Notes under the pieces: model-generated
Seen by the model: the letters and a program-made list of their open reading frames with translations, nothing else
Database searches by the model: none
What the model was told of the DNA's origin: nothing
Assembly (NCBI GenBank): GCA_041674525.1
Contig: JBAYVN010000003.1
Span: 14,381-78,380, forward strand
Length of the DNA: 64,000 nucleotides
Source of the DNA: SHYQ01 sp041674525
GTDB taxonomy: Bacteria; Chloroflexota; Dehalococcoidia; UBA2979
Reading direction: 5' to 3'
Shown here: in pieces, positions 50,456-58,022 of the stretch
Numbering within the stretch: the stretch's first letter is position 1
Layout: every line of letters starts with the position of its first letter
Translations under genes and position numbers: made by a program

Positions 50456-50896
50456 ATGGCCCTCGAGGTTGGACAGCAGGCCCCCGATTTCACGCTGGTG
50501 GACGAGGCGAACGAGCAGGTGACCCTCTCCGCGCTGAGGGGCTCACCGGTGGTCCTCGTGTTCTACCCGTTCGACTTCTCGGGCACGTGCACCGCGGAGC
50601 ACTGCGAGATCCGCGACGACTTCGGCGGCTGGCAGGCGAAGGGGGCGCAGGTCTTCGGCATCTCCCGCGACTCGCGCTTCTCGCACGCCGCCTTCAAGCA
50701 GCAGGAGGAGTTCACGCACCGCCTGCTGGCGGATCTCAAGGGCGCGGTGGCCACCGAGTACGGCTGCTGGAACGAGGCCGCCGCGTCGGCCGACCGTGCG
50801 ACCTTCGTGGTCGACCGCGAAGGCAAGGTGGCGCTGGCGCTCTACAACGGCCGCGATCGCCGCGATCACCGCAGCGTCGAGGACTGCATCAGCTAG
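50456..50896 (+). CDS. bcp: Bcp/AhpE-type thiol peroxiredoxin
   Basis: Reduces peroxides. The 146-residue thioredoxin-fold protein has the peroxidatic Cys45 in PFDFSGTCTAEHC and Cys50 five residues later. This is the C-x4-C pattern of atypical two-cysteine Bcp enzymes, at the same positions as in E. coli. LEVGQQAPDFTL and DREGKVALALYNGRD fit the family. ATG 50456 follows GGAAGGAAG. It ends in a hairpin, and an HxlR-family redox regulator lies 113 bases downstream. Confidence 0.9.
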   Translation: MALEVGQQAPDFTLVDEANEQVTLSALRGSPVVLVFYPFDFSGTCTAEHCEIRDDFGGWQAKGAQVFGISRDSRFSHAAFKQQEEFTHRLLADLKGAVATEYGCWNEAAASADRATFVVDREGKVALALYNGRDRRDHRSVEDCIS

Positions 50897-50904
50897 CGCT
50901 TCGC

Positions 50905-50942
50905 CCGGTGGGAGACGGGCCGCCGTGCCCGCCTCCCACCGG
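50905..50942 (+). terminator. Terminator-like hairpin after bcp
   Basis: CCGGTGGGAG (50905-50914) pairs with CTCCCACCGG (50933-50942), with an inner GGGC/GCCC stem. It lacks a T tract. Confidence 0.5.
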
Positions 50943-50960
50943 CGGGGTGGCGCGGTGTGA

Positions 50961-50990
50961 TTGGCAACCACCGTTCGCCTGCGGTAGCGT
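50961..50990 (+). promoter_or_regulatory. Promoter of the HxlR-type gene
   Basis: TTGGCA (50961-50966), an 18-base spacer and TAGCGT (50985-50990), 20 bases before the ATG. The short leader holds GGGAGG. Confidence 0.6.
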
Positions 50991-51009
50991 GAGAGGCGGG
51001 AGGCACGCG

Positions 51010-51366
51010 ATGGAATCACGTCTGGCGCGCACCCGCGATGGTGACTTCTGCCCTGTGCGCGCCACGCTCGCCCTGGTCGGGCAGCGCTGGGTGCCTCGCA
51101 TTCTCTACGAGCTGCTGGACGGCAAGCGCCGCTTCAACGACCTCGCCGTCACGGTCGGCGGGTGCAACTCGCGCACGCTGCGCGATCGCCTGAAGACGCT
51201 CGAGGAGATCGGGCTCGTCGAGCGCCACCTCGTCGCCACCATGCCGCCCTGGGTGGAGTACGAGCTCAGCACGCGCGGCCGCGAGCTGGCGCAGGCCATG
51301 CTGCCGCTGGCCGAGTGGGGGCGGGAGCACATGAAGTCCGACATGCTCGTCGCCGTCGAGGGCTAG
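51010..51366 (+). CDS. HxlR-family transcription regulator
   Basis: A 118-residue winged-helix protein: FCPVRATLALVGQRWVPRILYELLDGKRRFNDLAVTVGGCNSRTLRDRLKTLEEIGLVERH, followed by the wing and a dimerisation helix. Cys14 in the DFCPV motif occupies the position of redox-sensing cysteines in YodB/HypR-type members. A second cysteine (about residue 51) lies in the recognition region. Next to a peroxiredoxin this suggests redox control, but that is inference. Two MaoC-type genes follow on the same strand. Confidence 0.88.
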   Translation: MESRLARTRDGDFCPVRATLALVGQRWVPRILYELLDGKRRFNDLAVTVGGCNSRTLRDRLKTLEEIGLVERHLVATMPPWVEYELSTRGRELAQAMLPLAEWGREHMKSDMLVAVEG

Positions 51367-51374
51367 CGCTGCCG

Positions 51375-51878
51375 GTGACGTCGTCCTCGTCGCCACTTCC
51401 GGCGCCCTCGCCGCGCGCGCGCCTCACGTTCGGCAGGCTGTCGCGCGGCGACGTGCTCCCCACGGTCGATCTCACGATCACGCCTGACGACGTGCGGGCG
51501 TACCTCGCAGCCACCGGCGAGCCGGCGGAGCGCTGGAGCGAGCGCGTGCCGCCGATCATGCTCAGCGCGCTCATGCTCGCCGTGCTCCTGGCGCAGGTCG
51601 AGATCCCGAAGGGCGTGCTGCACACCGGCCACGAGCACGAGGCGCGCCGCCCGGTGCAGATCGGCGAGCCGCTCGCCGTCAGCATCAGCGTCTCCTCGCA
51701 CTCGGTGCGCCGGGGGGCGTTGATGGCGACCTTCGACGCCGAGGCGCGCTCGGGTGACGACGTGGTCGCCATTTCGCGTGCCTCTGTGCTGGTGCCGCCC
51801 GACGGCGACGCGGCTGGCGACGCGACCGGCGGTGGAACTGGTGACGCGAATGGTGACGCGAATGGAAGTGCAGAGTGA
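51375..51878 (+). CDS. MaoC-like hot-dog protein, N-terminal-subunit type
   Basis: A 167-residue hot-dog-fold protein resembling the N-terminal dehydratase subunit that pairs with an active MaoC subunit (HadA/HadB-like). It has LTFGRLSRGDVLPTVDLTITPDDVRAYLAATGE and PKGVLHTGHEHEARRPVQIGEPL, but lacks the catalytic Asp/His of the neighbour. The C terminus is a low-complexity Gly/Asp/Asn/Ala tail built on GDANGDANG repeats. The GTG start at 51375 lies 8 bases after the HxlR stop; the stop overlaps the next GTG by four bases. Confidence 0.75.
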   Translation: MTSSSSPLPAPSPRARLTFGRLSRGDVLPTVDLTITPDDVRAYLAATGEPAERWSERVPPIMLSALMLAVLLAQVEIPKGVLHTGHEHEARRPVQIGEPLAVSISVSSHSVRRGALMATFDAEARSGDDVVAISRASVLVPPDGDAAGDATGGGTGDANGDANGSAE

Positions 51879-52258
51879 CCGCTCCGACCGTTGAACCCGT
51901 GACCCGCCTCATCGACCAGGTCCGCGTCGATCGCTACGCCGTCGCGGCGCGCGACCCGAACCCCATCCACCGGGAGACGCCGGAGGCGTACTCGGGCCCA
52001 TTCGGCCGCCCGGTGGCGCACGGGATGCTCGTGCTCGCACTGGTGTCGGAGGCGATGACCAACGCCTTCGGCGAGGCGTGGGAGCGCGGCGGGTCGCTGA
52101 AGGTGCGCTGGCGCCAGCCCGCCCTCGTCCCCGTGGAGGTGACCGCGCGCGCTACCCTGCGCTCCCAGTCCGCGGACATGGCGACCTATGACGTGTCCTG
52201 CGAGGACGCCAACGGCGAGGCGCTGCTCACGGGGACGGCGTCCGTGCGCCTCGCCTGA
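51875..52258 (+). CDS. MaoC-family (R)-specific enoyl-CoA hydratase/dehydratase
   Basis: A 127-residue hot-dog protein with the hydratase-2 motif ARDPNPIHRETPEAYSGPFGRPVAHGMLVLA; the Asp and His of DPNPIH are the catalytic pair. It probably forms a heterodimer with the preceding degenerate subunit, with which it overlaps by four bases. The substrate is a trans-2-enoyl thioester of unknown chain. A PaaI-type thioesterase gene begins two bases after its stop. Confidence 0.85.
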   Translation: MTAPTVEPVTRLIDQVRVDRYAVAARDPNPIHRETPEAYSGPFGRPVAHGMLVLALVSEAMTNAFGEAWERGGSLKVRWRQPALVPVEVTARATLRSQSADMATYDVSCEDANGEALLTGTASVRLA

Positions 52259-52259
52259 C

Positions 52260-52736
52260 ATGGCGTCGACGGAGGGTGCGTTCGACCCGCGCCTCTACGA
52301 CCAGGTGTGCTTCGCCTGCGGGGGACGCAACCAGCACGGGCTGCACCTGCGCTTCCAGCGCGACGGCGAGGGCGCGGTGCTCTGCCGCTACGACCCGAAG
52401 CCCGAGGACCAGGGCTTCCCCGGCGTGATGCACGGCGGCATCCTCGCCGCGCTGCTGGACGAGTCCATGGCGTGGGCGATGTGGGCCGCGGACCGCGCGC
52501 TGGGCGTGACCGCCCGCATGGAGACGCGCTACCGGCGCACCGTGGGCACGGAGGGCACGCTGGTGGTGCGCGGACGCGTGCTGCGCATGCGAGGGCGCCG
52601 CGTCGAGGTGGAGGCAACCGTGGACGACGCCGCCGGCGAGCGCCTGGCGGAGGCCACCGCGCTGTTCATGCGCCTGTCGCCCGACGTGGAGGCGCAGATG
52701 TCCGAGGCGCTCGGCTGGGCCAGCGTCCCCGACTGA
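52260..52736 (+). CDS. PaaI-type hot-dog thioesterase
   Basis: A 158-residue acyl-CoA thioesterase-like protein. VCFACGGRNQHGLHLRF is the cysteine-containing opening of one PaaI subgroup, and FPGVMHGGILAALLDESMAWAMW holds the HGG active-site region. It is the third hot-dog gene in a row. Likely substrates are small or aromatic acyl-CoA thioesters, but this cannot be set from sequence. It converges on an MFS gene with 3 bases between stops. Confidence 0.85.
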   Translation: MASTEGAFDPRLYDQVCFACGGRNQHGLHLRFQRDGEGAVLCRYDPKPEDQGFPGVMHGGILAALLDESMAWAMWAADRALGVTARMETRYRRTVGTEGTLVVRGRVLRMRGRRVEVEATVDDAAGERLAEATALFMRLSPDVEAQMSEALGWASVPD

Positions 52737-52739
52737 CCG

Positions 52740-53993
52740 CTAGCCCCGCGCGTCCTCGCGTGGCCGTGCGGCGTGGCGGCCCCCCGTCTCCCGCGCGAGC
52801 ACGAAGAGCACAGACGCTGCGATCATGAACACCCCGTTCGCGGACATCGCCCAGCCCATCGACGCCCGGTCGGCGACGAGTCCGAGCACCGGCGGGCCGA
52901 TCATGAACCCCAGGTCGCCGGAGGAGCGGAACATCCCCAGCGCCAGTCCGCGCAGACCCGGCGGGGAGATGTCCACCGCATATGCCACGGGCGCCGGTCC
53001 GGCGAGCGACGTGGCCAGTGCGTGCACGGCCGCCGCGGCGAAGAACGCGCCGTACGAACCGGCGCCCGCGATCCAGAACATCGTGATCCCGACGAGCACG
53101 CCGCTCGGCACGATCGACCACTTGCGCCCCATGCGGTCCGCGATGAATGACGACGGCAGGACGAGCAGCAGGTTGATGATCGCCATCATCGAGAAGATGG
53201 CTCCCAGCGCGCCGGCGGACAGGCCCAGCCTCGAGGCGCCGAGCAGCGGCATGATCGTCTGGCGCCCGCCCGTGCGCGTGAGGAAGATCGCCGCGTTGGC
53301 GATCGATACCAGCAAGAAGTCGCGCGACAGGAGCAGCTGCAGCCAGGCGCGCCGGGGTGCGGGCGTGCCGTCAGCGGTGGGCGCACGCCTCGGCGCCTCC
53401 GCGCTCAGGTGGCGCGTCTCGGGGAGCCGCAGGTAGCCGTACCCCCCGGCGATCAGCGAGGCGATGCCCACGATCAGGAACGGCGCCTCGATGCCCCACG
53501 CCTCCGCCGCCAACCCGCCGATCGCCGGGCCGACCGAGGTGCCCAGCAGGAGCGCCGCCTGGTTCGTGCCGAGGTATCGCGCGCGGGTGCCCGGCGTGGA
53601 GACGTCCGCCAGGAAGACCTGCGCCCCCGTGGCGTAGACCGCCGATCCCGCGCCCGCGATGAAGCGCCACGCCAGCAGCTCCGGCAGCGACCCCGAGAGC
53701 CCCGATCCGATCATCCCGACCGCGGCGATCACCGGCCCGCTGATCAACAGCACCCGGCGTCCGTAGCGGTCGGCGGCGAGCCCCATCGGGATGTTGAGCA
53801 CGAGGCGCGCGAGGCCGAACGAGGTGAGCGTCAGGCCGATGGCGGCGGCGCCGGCGTTGAACTTCTCCGCGAACAGCGGCAGCACCGGCGAGATCACGCC
53901 CTGCCCCATCATCACCAGCACCGTGGACACGGTGATCATGAGCAGCCGCTCGTGCTCGAACAGCGGGCCGACGCGCCGCCGGAGCCAGCTCAC
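52740..53993 (-). CDS. MFS transporter
   Basis: A 417-residue major facilitator with about 12 helices. The signature loop GLAADRYGRRVLLISG after helix 2, SFIADRMGRKWSIVPSG after helix 8 and MGQGVISPVLPLFAEKFN at the N terminus are typical of drug:H+ antiporter or sugar-type members. The substrate is unknown. The GTG start at 53993 overlaps the alanine dehydrogenase stop as GTGA. Confidence 0.87.
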   Translation of the reverse strand: MSWLRRRVGPLFEHERLLMITVSTVLVMMGQGVISPVLPLFAEKFNAGAAAIGLTLTSFGLARLVLNIPMGLAADRYGRRVLLISGPVIAAVGMIGSGLSGSLPELLAWRFIAGAGSAVYATGAQVFLADVSTPGTRARYLGTNQAALLLGTSVGPAIGGLAAEAWGIEAPFLIVGIASLIAGGYGYLRLPETRHLSAEAPRRAPTADGTPAPRRAWLQLLLSRDFLLVSIANAAIFLTRTGGRQTIMPLLGASRLGLSAGALGAIFSMMAIINLLLVLPSSFIADRMGRKWSIVPSGVLVGITMFWIAGAGSYGAFFAAAAVHALATSLAGPAPVAYAVDISPPGLRGLALGMFRSSGDLGFMIGPPVLGLVADRASMGWAMSANGVFMIAASVLFVLARETGGRHAARPREDARG

Positions 53994-55117
53994 GAGCCGG
54001 CCGCCGCCATCGCCTCTTCCAGCGGCACGTACGGGAGCGTCAGCGCGAGGGCGACCGCCGGGTGCGTCACCGCGCCGCGGTAGACGTTCACGCCGTGCGC
54101 CAGCGCGGGGTCGCGCCGGACCGCCTCGTTCACGCCGAGCCCGGCGATCGCCAGCGCGTACGGGAGGGTGAGCGTGCTCAGGACCGTCGAGGCCGTGCGC
54201 GGGACGGACCCCGGCATGTTGGGGACGGCGTAGTGCACCACGCCCTCCTCGAGGTAGACGGGGTCGTCGTGGTTCGTCGGGTGCGTCGTCTCCACGCACC
54301 CCCCCTGGTCCACGGCCACGTCCACGATCACCGAGCCCGGTTGCATGGAGCGCACCATCTCGCGCGTCACAACGATCGGCGCGCGCTGGCCCTCAACGAG
54401 CACCGCGCCGATGAGCAGGTCGGCGGTCGGTACGAGGGCCGCGATCACACCGTGACCGGAGATGGCGGTCTCCACGCGGCCCGCGTACAGGTGATCGAGC
54501 TCGCGCAGCTGGTCGATGGCGTTCGACACCACGGTCACCCGTGCACCCATCCCGACGGCCAGGCGGACGGCGTTTCGCCCGACGTTCCCCGATCCGACCA
54601 CGACCACGTGGGCGGGTGCCACGCCCGCGATCCCGCCGAGCAGGATGCCGCGACCCGGGCCCGGCCGCTTCAGGAAGCGCGCGCCCTCCTCCACCGCCAG
54701 GCGGCCCGCAACCTCGGACATCGGCGCGAGCAGGGGGAGCGCGCCGTTCGCCAGGCGCACCGTCTCATACCCGATCGCGATGCACTTCGACTCCACGATC
54801 GCCCGCGTCACCTCGGGCTCGGCGGCGAGGTGGAGGTACGTGAACACGATCTGGCCCTCGCGCATCAGCGCGTACTCGCTGGGCTGCGGCTCCTTCACCT
54901 CGCAGATGAGCTCGGCGCGGGCGTAGACCTCTTCCATGGTGGCCACGATCTCGGCCCCGGAGGCGACATACTCCTCGTCTGGGTAGTGCGCGCCGATGCC
55001 GGCGGTGCTCTCCACGAGTACCGTGTGCCCCGCGCGCACGAGGTCCCCCGCGCTCGCGGGGGTGAGTGCGACCCGGAACTCCTCGATCTTGCGCTCGCGA
55101 ACGGTTCCAACAATCAC
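53990..55117 (-). CDS. ald: Alanine dehydrogenase
   Basis: NAD-dependent interconversion of alanine and pyruvate plus ammonia. The 375 residues match Ald in length and order: VGTVRERKIEEFRVALTPASAGDLVRAGHTVLVE, the catalytic lysine in LICEVKEPQPSEY, and the histidine in FTYLHLAAEPE. VVVVGSGNVGRNAVRLAVGMGA (NAD fold) and the C-terminal HPAVALALTLPYVPL are also present. The GTG start at 55117 overlaps the stop of the upstream formyltransferase as GTGA. It forms a unit with that gene and the MFS gene. Confidence 0.94.
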   Translation of the reverse strand: MIVGTVRERKIEEFRVALTPASAGDLVRAGHTVLVESTAGIGAHYPDEEYVASGAEIVATMEEVYARAELICEVKEPQPSEYALMREGQIVFTYLHLAAEPEVTRAIVESKCIAIGYETVRLANGALPLLAPMSEVAGRLAVEEGARFLKRPGPGRGILLGGIAGVAPAHVVVVGSGNVGRNAVRLAVGMGARVTVVSNAIDQLRELDHLYAGRVETAISGHGVIAALVPTADLLIGAVLVEGQRAPIVVTREMVRSMQPGSVIVDVAVDQGGCVETTHPTNHDDPVYLEEGVVHYAVPNMPGSVPRTASTVLSTLTLPYALAIAGLGVNEAVRRDPALAHGVNVYRGAVTHPAVALALTLPYVPLEEAMAAAGS

Positions 55118-56019
55118 TGTGGGCGCTCCAGAACATCGCCAACCATGAGCAACTCGCCTGCGGGGGCCTTCGCCGATCCGTTGCCCTGCGCCCGGCCTAC
55201 GACGATCGTCCCGCCGATGGCGGCGATCTCCGCGCGGCCGTCGACGATCGCCATCACGGTGCCGGGCAACTCGCCGGGGGCGCCGGGCCGCAGTTGCGCC
55301 TCGAACAGGCGCACGGGCTCGCCGCGCAGGCTCGCCACCGCGCCGGGCTGCGGATCGCAGCCGCGGATGAGGTTGGAGACCACGCGGCTGTGGTTCATCC
55401 AGTCGATCTTCGCGTGCTCCGGACCGCACGGCGCCTCGTAGGTGGCGAGCGCGTGTTGCTGCGGAATGCGCGGCGCCGTCCCCTCGCGCACGAGGCGCGT
55501 CGCCTCGACCAGGGCCTCGACGCCCATCGGGTAGAGGTGATCGAAGTACAGCGTGCCGACGCTGTCGGCGGGGTCGATGTCCACCTCGCGCTGGAGCAGG
55601 ATCGGCCCGGTGTCGATGCCCTCGTCGACTCAGAAGACGGTGAGCCCGGTGCGCTCCGCGCCGGAGATGATCGACCAGTTCATCGGCGTGCGGCCCCGGT
55701 GCTGCGGCAGCAGGGACGGGTGGTACTGGATCGCGCCGTGCGTGGCGGCGTCCAGCACGCGGCGCCGCAGGATGTCGGTGACCAGCGAGAGGACCAGCAG
55801 GTCCGGCTTGAGCGCGAGGAACTGCTCGAAGGGCCCGTCCTGGCGCAGGGCGGGCGTGTCAATCGCGGGGACGCCGGCGATGCTCGCAGCCTCGAACAGC
55901 GGATCGGGTCGCGAGGCCTGGCGCGGCGTGGATACTCCCACCACCTCTTCGCCTGCGGCGCGGAGTGCTTCGAACACGTCCCTGCCGAACGCCGCCTGGC
56001 CGAAGAGCACGATGCGCAT
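55114..56019 (-). pseudogene. Formyltransferase (10-formyl-THF hydrolase-like) with in-frame UGA
   Basis: One continuous frame of 302 codons, broken by a single TGA at 55630-55632. Before it the protein reads MRIVLFGQAAFGRDVFEALR and HPSLLPQHRGRTPMNWSII (the catalytic histidine). After it VDEGIDTGPILLQREVDIDP carries the catalytic aspartate, and VGTLYFDHLYPMGVEALVEATRLV continues the fold. It resembles the N-terminal hydrolase domain of 10-formyl-tetrahydrofolate dehydrogenase, where my recollection is that a tryptophan stands at the stop position. TGG to TGA by one base (mutation or sequencing error) is the simplest reading. Readthrough or selenocysteine is a remote option. AAAGG precedes the ATG at 56019. 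The second half could be made separately from a GTG at 55584. Confidence 0.8.
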
Positions 56020-56090
56020 AGGGACCTTTCGACGAACGGGCGCGGAGCATCAGCGCTGCGCCGATTGCAGTCGTCACACCCCCGCGGCAC

Positions 56091-56096
56091 AGTATA
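56091..56096 (-). promoter_or_regulatory. -10 element of the formyltransferase-ald-MFS unit
   Basis: TATACT on the minus strand, 72 bases before the formyltransferase start and identical to the -10 assigned to the arginine operon. No -35 is clear. Confidence 0.4.
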
Positions 56097-56109
56097 GGAG
56101 CGCTTCCGG

Positions 56110-56769
56110 TCAGGAGCCTCCGCCGGATCGCGCGGCCTCCGCGGCGCGCCACATGTACCACGACCCCACCGATCGGTACGGCGCCCAGCGCCCACCGATC
56201 GCCCGCGCCTCGGCGGGCGCCGGCGGCTCGTCGAGGCCGTACGCGATGCCCATGCCGATGCGCACACCGAGATCGCCTGCCGGCAGGACGTCCGGGCGGC
56301 CGAGCTGGAACATCAGGAACATGTGCGCGGACCACTCGCCCAGCCCCTTCACCACGGTCAGCCGCCGCACCACCTCGTCATCACGCAGCGCATCGATGCC
56401 GGGGAGATCGAGGTCGCCCGCCATCACGTGCGCGGCGAGGTCGCGCATGTACCCGGCCTTCTGCCGCGAGACTCCGGTGCTGCGGAACGCCTCGTCGGTG
56501 GTGGCGAGCAGCTCGGTGGGGGTGGGGTAGCGGCCCGCGCCGCCCGCCGGTCCGTCGCCGTAGAGCGCGAGCCACCGCCGCTGGATGGTCCGGGCGGCCG
56601 CGCCGGCGAGTTGCTGGAAGAGGATCGTGCGCAGCAGGGACTGGTAGTGATCCATCGCCGGTCGTGGCCGGTAGGGACCGTGCGCGTCGATCAGCCCGGC
56701 GAGCACGTCGTCGGCCGTGCGCAGGTGGCGGTAGGCGGCAGCGGCGGAGAAGCGGAGTCGAGGCGTCAC
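56110..56769 (-). CDS. AlkA-like DNA-3-methyladenine glycosylase
   Basis: Base-excision repair glycosylase of the HhH-GPD superfamily, 219 residues. HYQSLLRTILFQQLAGAAARTIQRRW and the hairpin VVKGLGEWSAHMFLMFQLGRPDVLPAGDLGVRIG are present; the aspartate of GDLGV is the catalytic residue. There is no Fe-S loop, in contrast to nth. The GTG at 56769 overlaps the stop of the preceding kinase gene as GTGA. Alkylated bases are the expected substrate. Confidence 0.87.
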   Translation of the reverse strand: MTPRLRFSAAAAYRHLRTADDVLAGLIDAHGPYRPRPAMDHYQSLLRTILFQQLAGAAARTIQRRWLALYGDGPAGGAGRYPTPTELLATTDEAFRSTGVSRQKAGYMRDLAAHVMAGDLDLPGIDALRDDEVVRRLTVVKGLGEWSAHMFLMFQLGRPDVLPAGDLGVRIGMGIAYGLDEPPAPAEARAIGGRWAPYRSVGSWYMWRAAEAARSGGGS

Positions 56770-57350
56770 GGGGCGTGCTCCCCCTCGGCTGCCGCGGGCC
56801 GGTCGGCAGCGGCCTCGACCGATCCGAGAAAGCGATCGACCTCGCGCTGCGAGGTGAGGCGGATGAAGCTGATGTGCGCCCACCGCGGGTCGGACATCGC
56901 CGCGGTCATGAGCGTGACGAATCGGTGGCGCGAGCGGATCGAGTAGCCGACCACCGACCGTTCCGGGTCCCAGAGCGCGAGCTGCGGCCAGAAGCGCTCG
57001 ACGTTTGTGCCCCAGAGCAGCTCCTGCGTCCGCCACCGACGCCACGACCGCAGGAACACGCGCGGGATCGTGACACGCAGCGGCAGGTCCAGCCAGACAA
57101 TCGTTTCCGCCCGCGGCCAGACCACATCCAGCACACGTCGCGTCTGGTTGCCGCTCACCACCCAGCGATCGCCCTCCGTCGCCCTGCGGATACGGTCCCG
57201 GAAGTCCTCGTCGGTCCGCTGGACCCAGCCGGGGAGGAAGAACAGCGCGTCCAGCTCGACGTGAGGCAGGTCGAGGACCGCCGCGAGGCGCAGCCCCACG
57301 GTGCTCTTGCCGCTCCCCGACGAGCCCATCACCTGGATGCGACGTGCCAC
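56766..57350 (-). CDS. P-loop nucleotide/adenylate-kinase-like protein
   Basis: A 194-residue P-loop NTPase. Walker A is GSSGSGKSTVGLRLA, and DLPHVELDALFFLPGW and RWVVSGNQTRRVLDVVWPRAETIVWLDLP resemble the FlaR/adenylate-kinase-related group. This group is often annotated as a DNA topology modulator, which is not well supported. The start is a GTG at 57350. It is translationally coupled to the AlkA gene. Substrate unknown. Confidence 0.78.
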   Translation of the reverse strand: MARRIQVMGSSGSGKSTVGLRLAAVLDLPHVELDALFFLPGWVQRTDEDFRDRIRRATEGDRWVVSGNQTRRVLDVVWPRAETIVWLDLPLRVTIPRVFLRSWRRWRTQELLWGTNVERFWPQLALWDPERSVVGYSIRSRHRFVTLMTAAMSDPRWAHISFIRLTSQREVDRFLGSVEAAADRPAAAEGEHAP

Positions 57351-57399
57351 GCGACCGGCCTCCGCCGGTCAGCCTACCGCGCCGTGACGGCACCGTGCG

Positions 57400-57852
57400 T
57401 TATCGCGACGTTCCCTCCACGGTGTCGACGGTGTCGACGAGCACGGTCGCCTCGCCGCGGATCACCTCGGTGCCGTCCTGCTTCGTGACGTTGGTGGCGA
57501 GCGTGACCCGGCTGCGGGCGGGGTCGACGGCCGTCACGGTCGCGGTCGCCGTCAACGTGTCGTCGATGTAGACCGGGGCGCGGAACTGGAGGTTCTGCGA
57601 GAGGTAGACCATCACCGAGCCCGGTGACAGGGGCGTCAGCCGGGTGGCGATCGCGGCCGAGATCAGCCCCGCGCCGATCAATCCGTGAGCGATCGGCTCC
57701 CTGAACCGCGTGCGGGCGGCGTAGGCCGGGTCGGAGTGCAGGGGGTTGGTGTCCCCGCTGACCAGGATGAATGCGTCTACCATCTCGCGGGTGATCTGGC
57801 GCTCGAAGGCGACCTGCACCCCCACCCTCACGCCGCGCACACCTTCGGTCAC
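57400..57852 (-). CDS. MaoC-family (R)-specific enoyl-CoA hydratase (PhaJ-like)
   Basis: A 150-residue single hot-dog protein with the full hydratase-2 motif VDAFILVSGDTNPLHSDPAYAARTRFREPIAHGLIGAGL, in which the Asp and His of DTNPLH are catalytic. It may supply (R)-3-hydroxyacyl-CoA, but no polyhydroxyalkanoate genes are in the window. GTG 57852 is chosen because GGGAGG lies upstream; an ATG at 57864 is possible. It is divergent from the suf operon. Confidence 0.87.
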   Translation of the reverse strand: MTEGVRGVRVGVQVAFERQITREMVDAFILVSGDTNPLHSDPAYAARTRFREPIAHGLIGAGLISAAIATRLTPLSPGSVMVYLSQNLQFRAPVYIDDTLTATATVTAVDPARSRVTLATNVTKQDGTEVIRGEATVLVDTVDTVEGTSR

Positions 57853-57874
57853 GAGGCCTCCCATCGCTCAGGGG

Positions 57875-57903
57875 ATCGTAGGGTGGGCCCCCGCGCGGGA
57901 CAA
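57875..57903 (-). promoter_or_regulatory. Promoter of the MaoC/PhaJ-like gene
   Basis: On the minus strand, TTGTCC (57903-57898), a 17-base spacer and TACGAT (57880-57875), 22 bases before the GTG start. Confidence 0.55.
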
Positions 57904-57917
57904 ATGGCGCACGATGG

Positions 57918-57932
57918 TGCACAAATAGTGCA
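57918..57932. promoter_or_regulatory. Inverted repeat between divergent hydratase and suf promoters
   Basis: TGCAC, AAATA and GTGCA form a perfect 5-5-5 inverted repeat in a locally AT-rich region (57901-57960), 28 bases upstream of the suf -35. It is a candidate SufR or other repressor site. Confidence 0.45.
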
Positions 57933-57959
57933 ATTACATCGAATAAAATGCAAAAAACG

Positions 57960-57989
57960 TTGACATACCCCGTGGGCGAGTCCTAACCT
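57960..57989 (+). promoter_or_regulatory. suf operon promoter
   Basis: A perfect TTGACA (57960-57965), an 18-base spacer and TAACCT (57984-57989), 33 bases before the sufR start. Confidence 0.75.
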
Positions 57990-58022
57990 CGGAGTCAGAG
58001 ACACCAGCGCGGGGGGCTCAGC

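Noticed and set aside
55114..56019. UGA read as tryptophan by an altered genetic code
   Set aside because: Many genes here end in TGA, often in 4-base ATGA/GTGA overlaps, so UGA is a normal stop.
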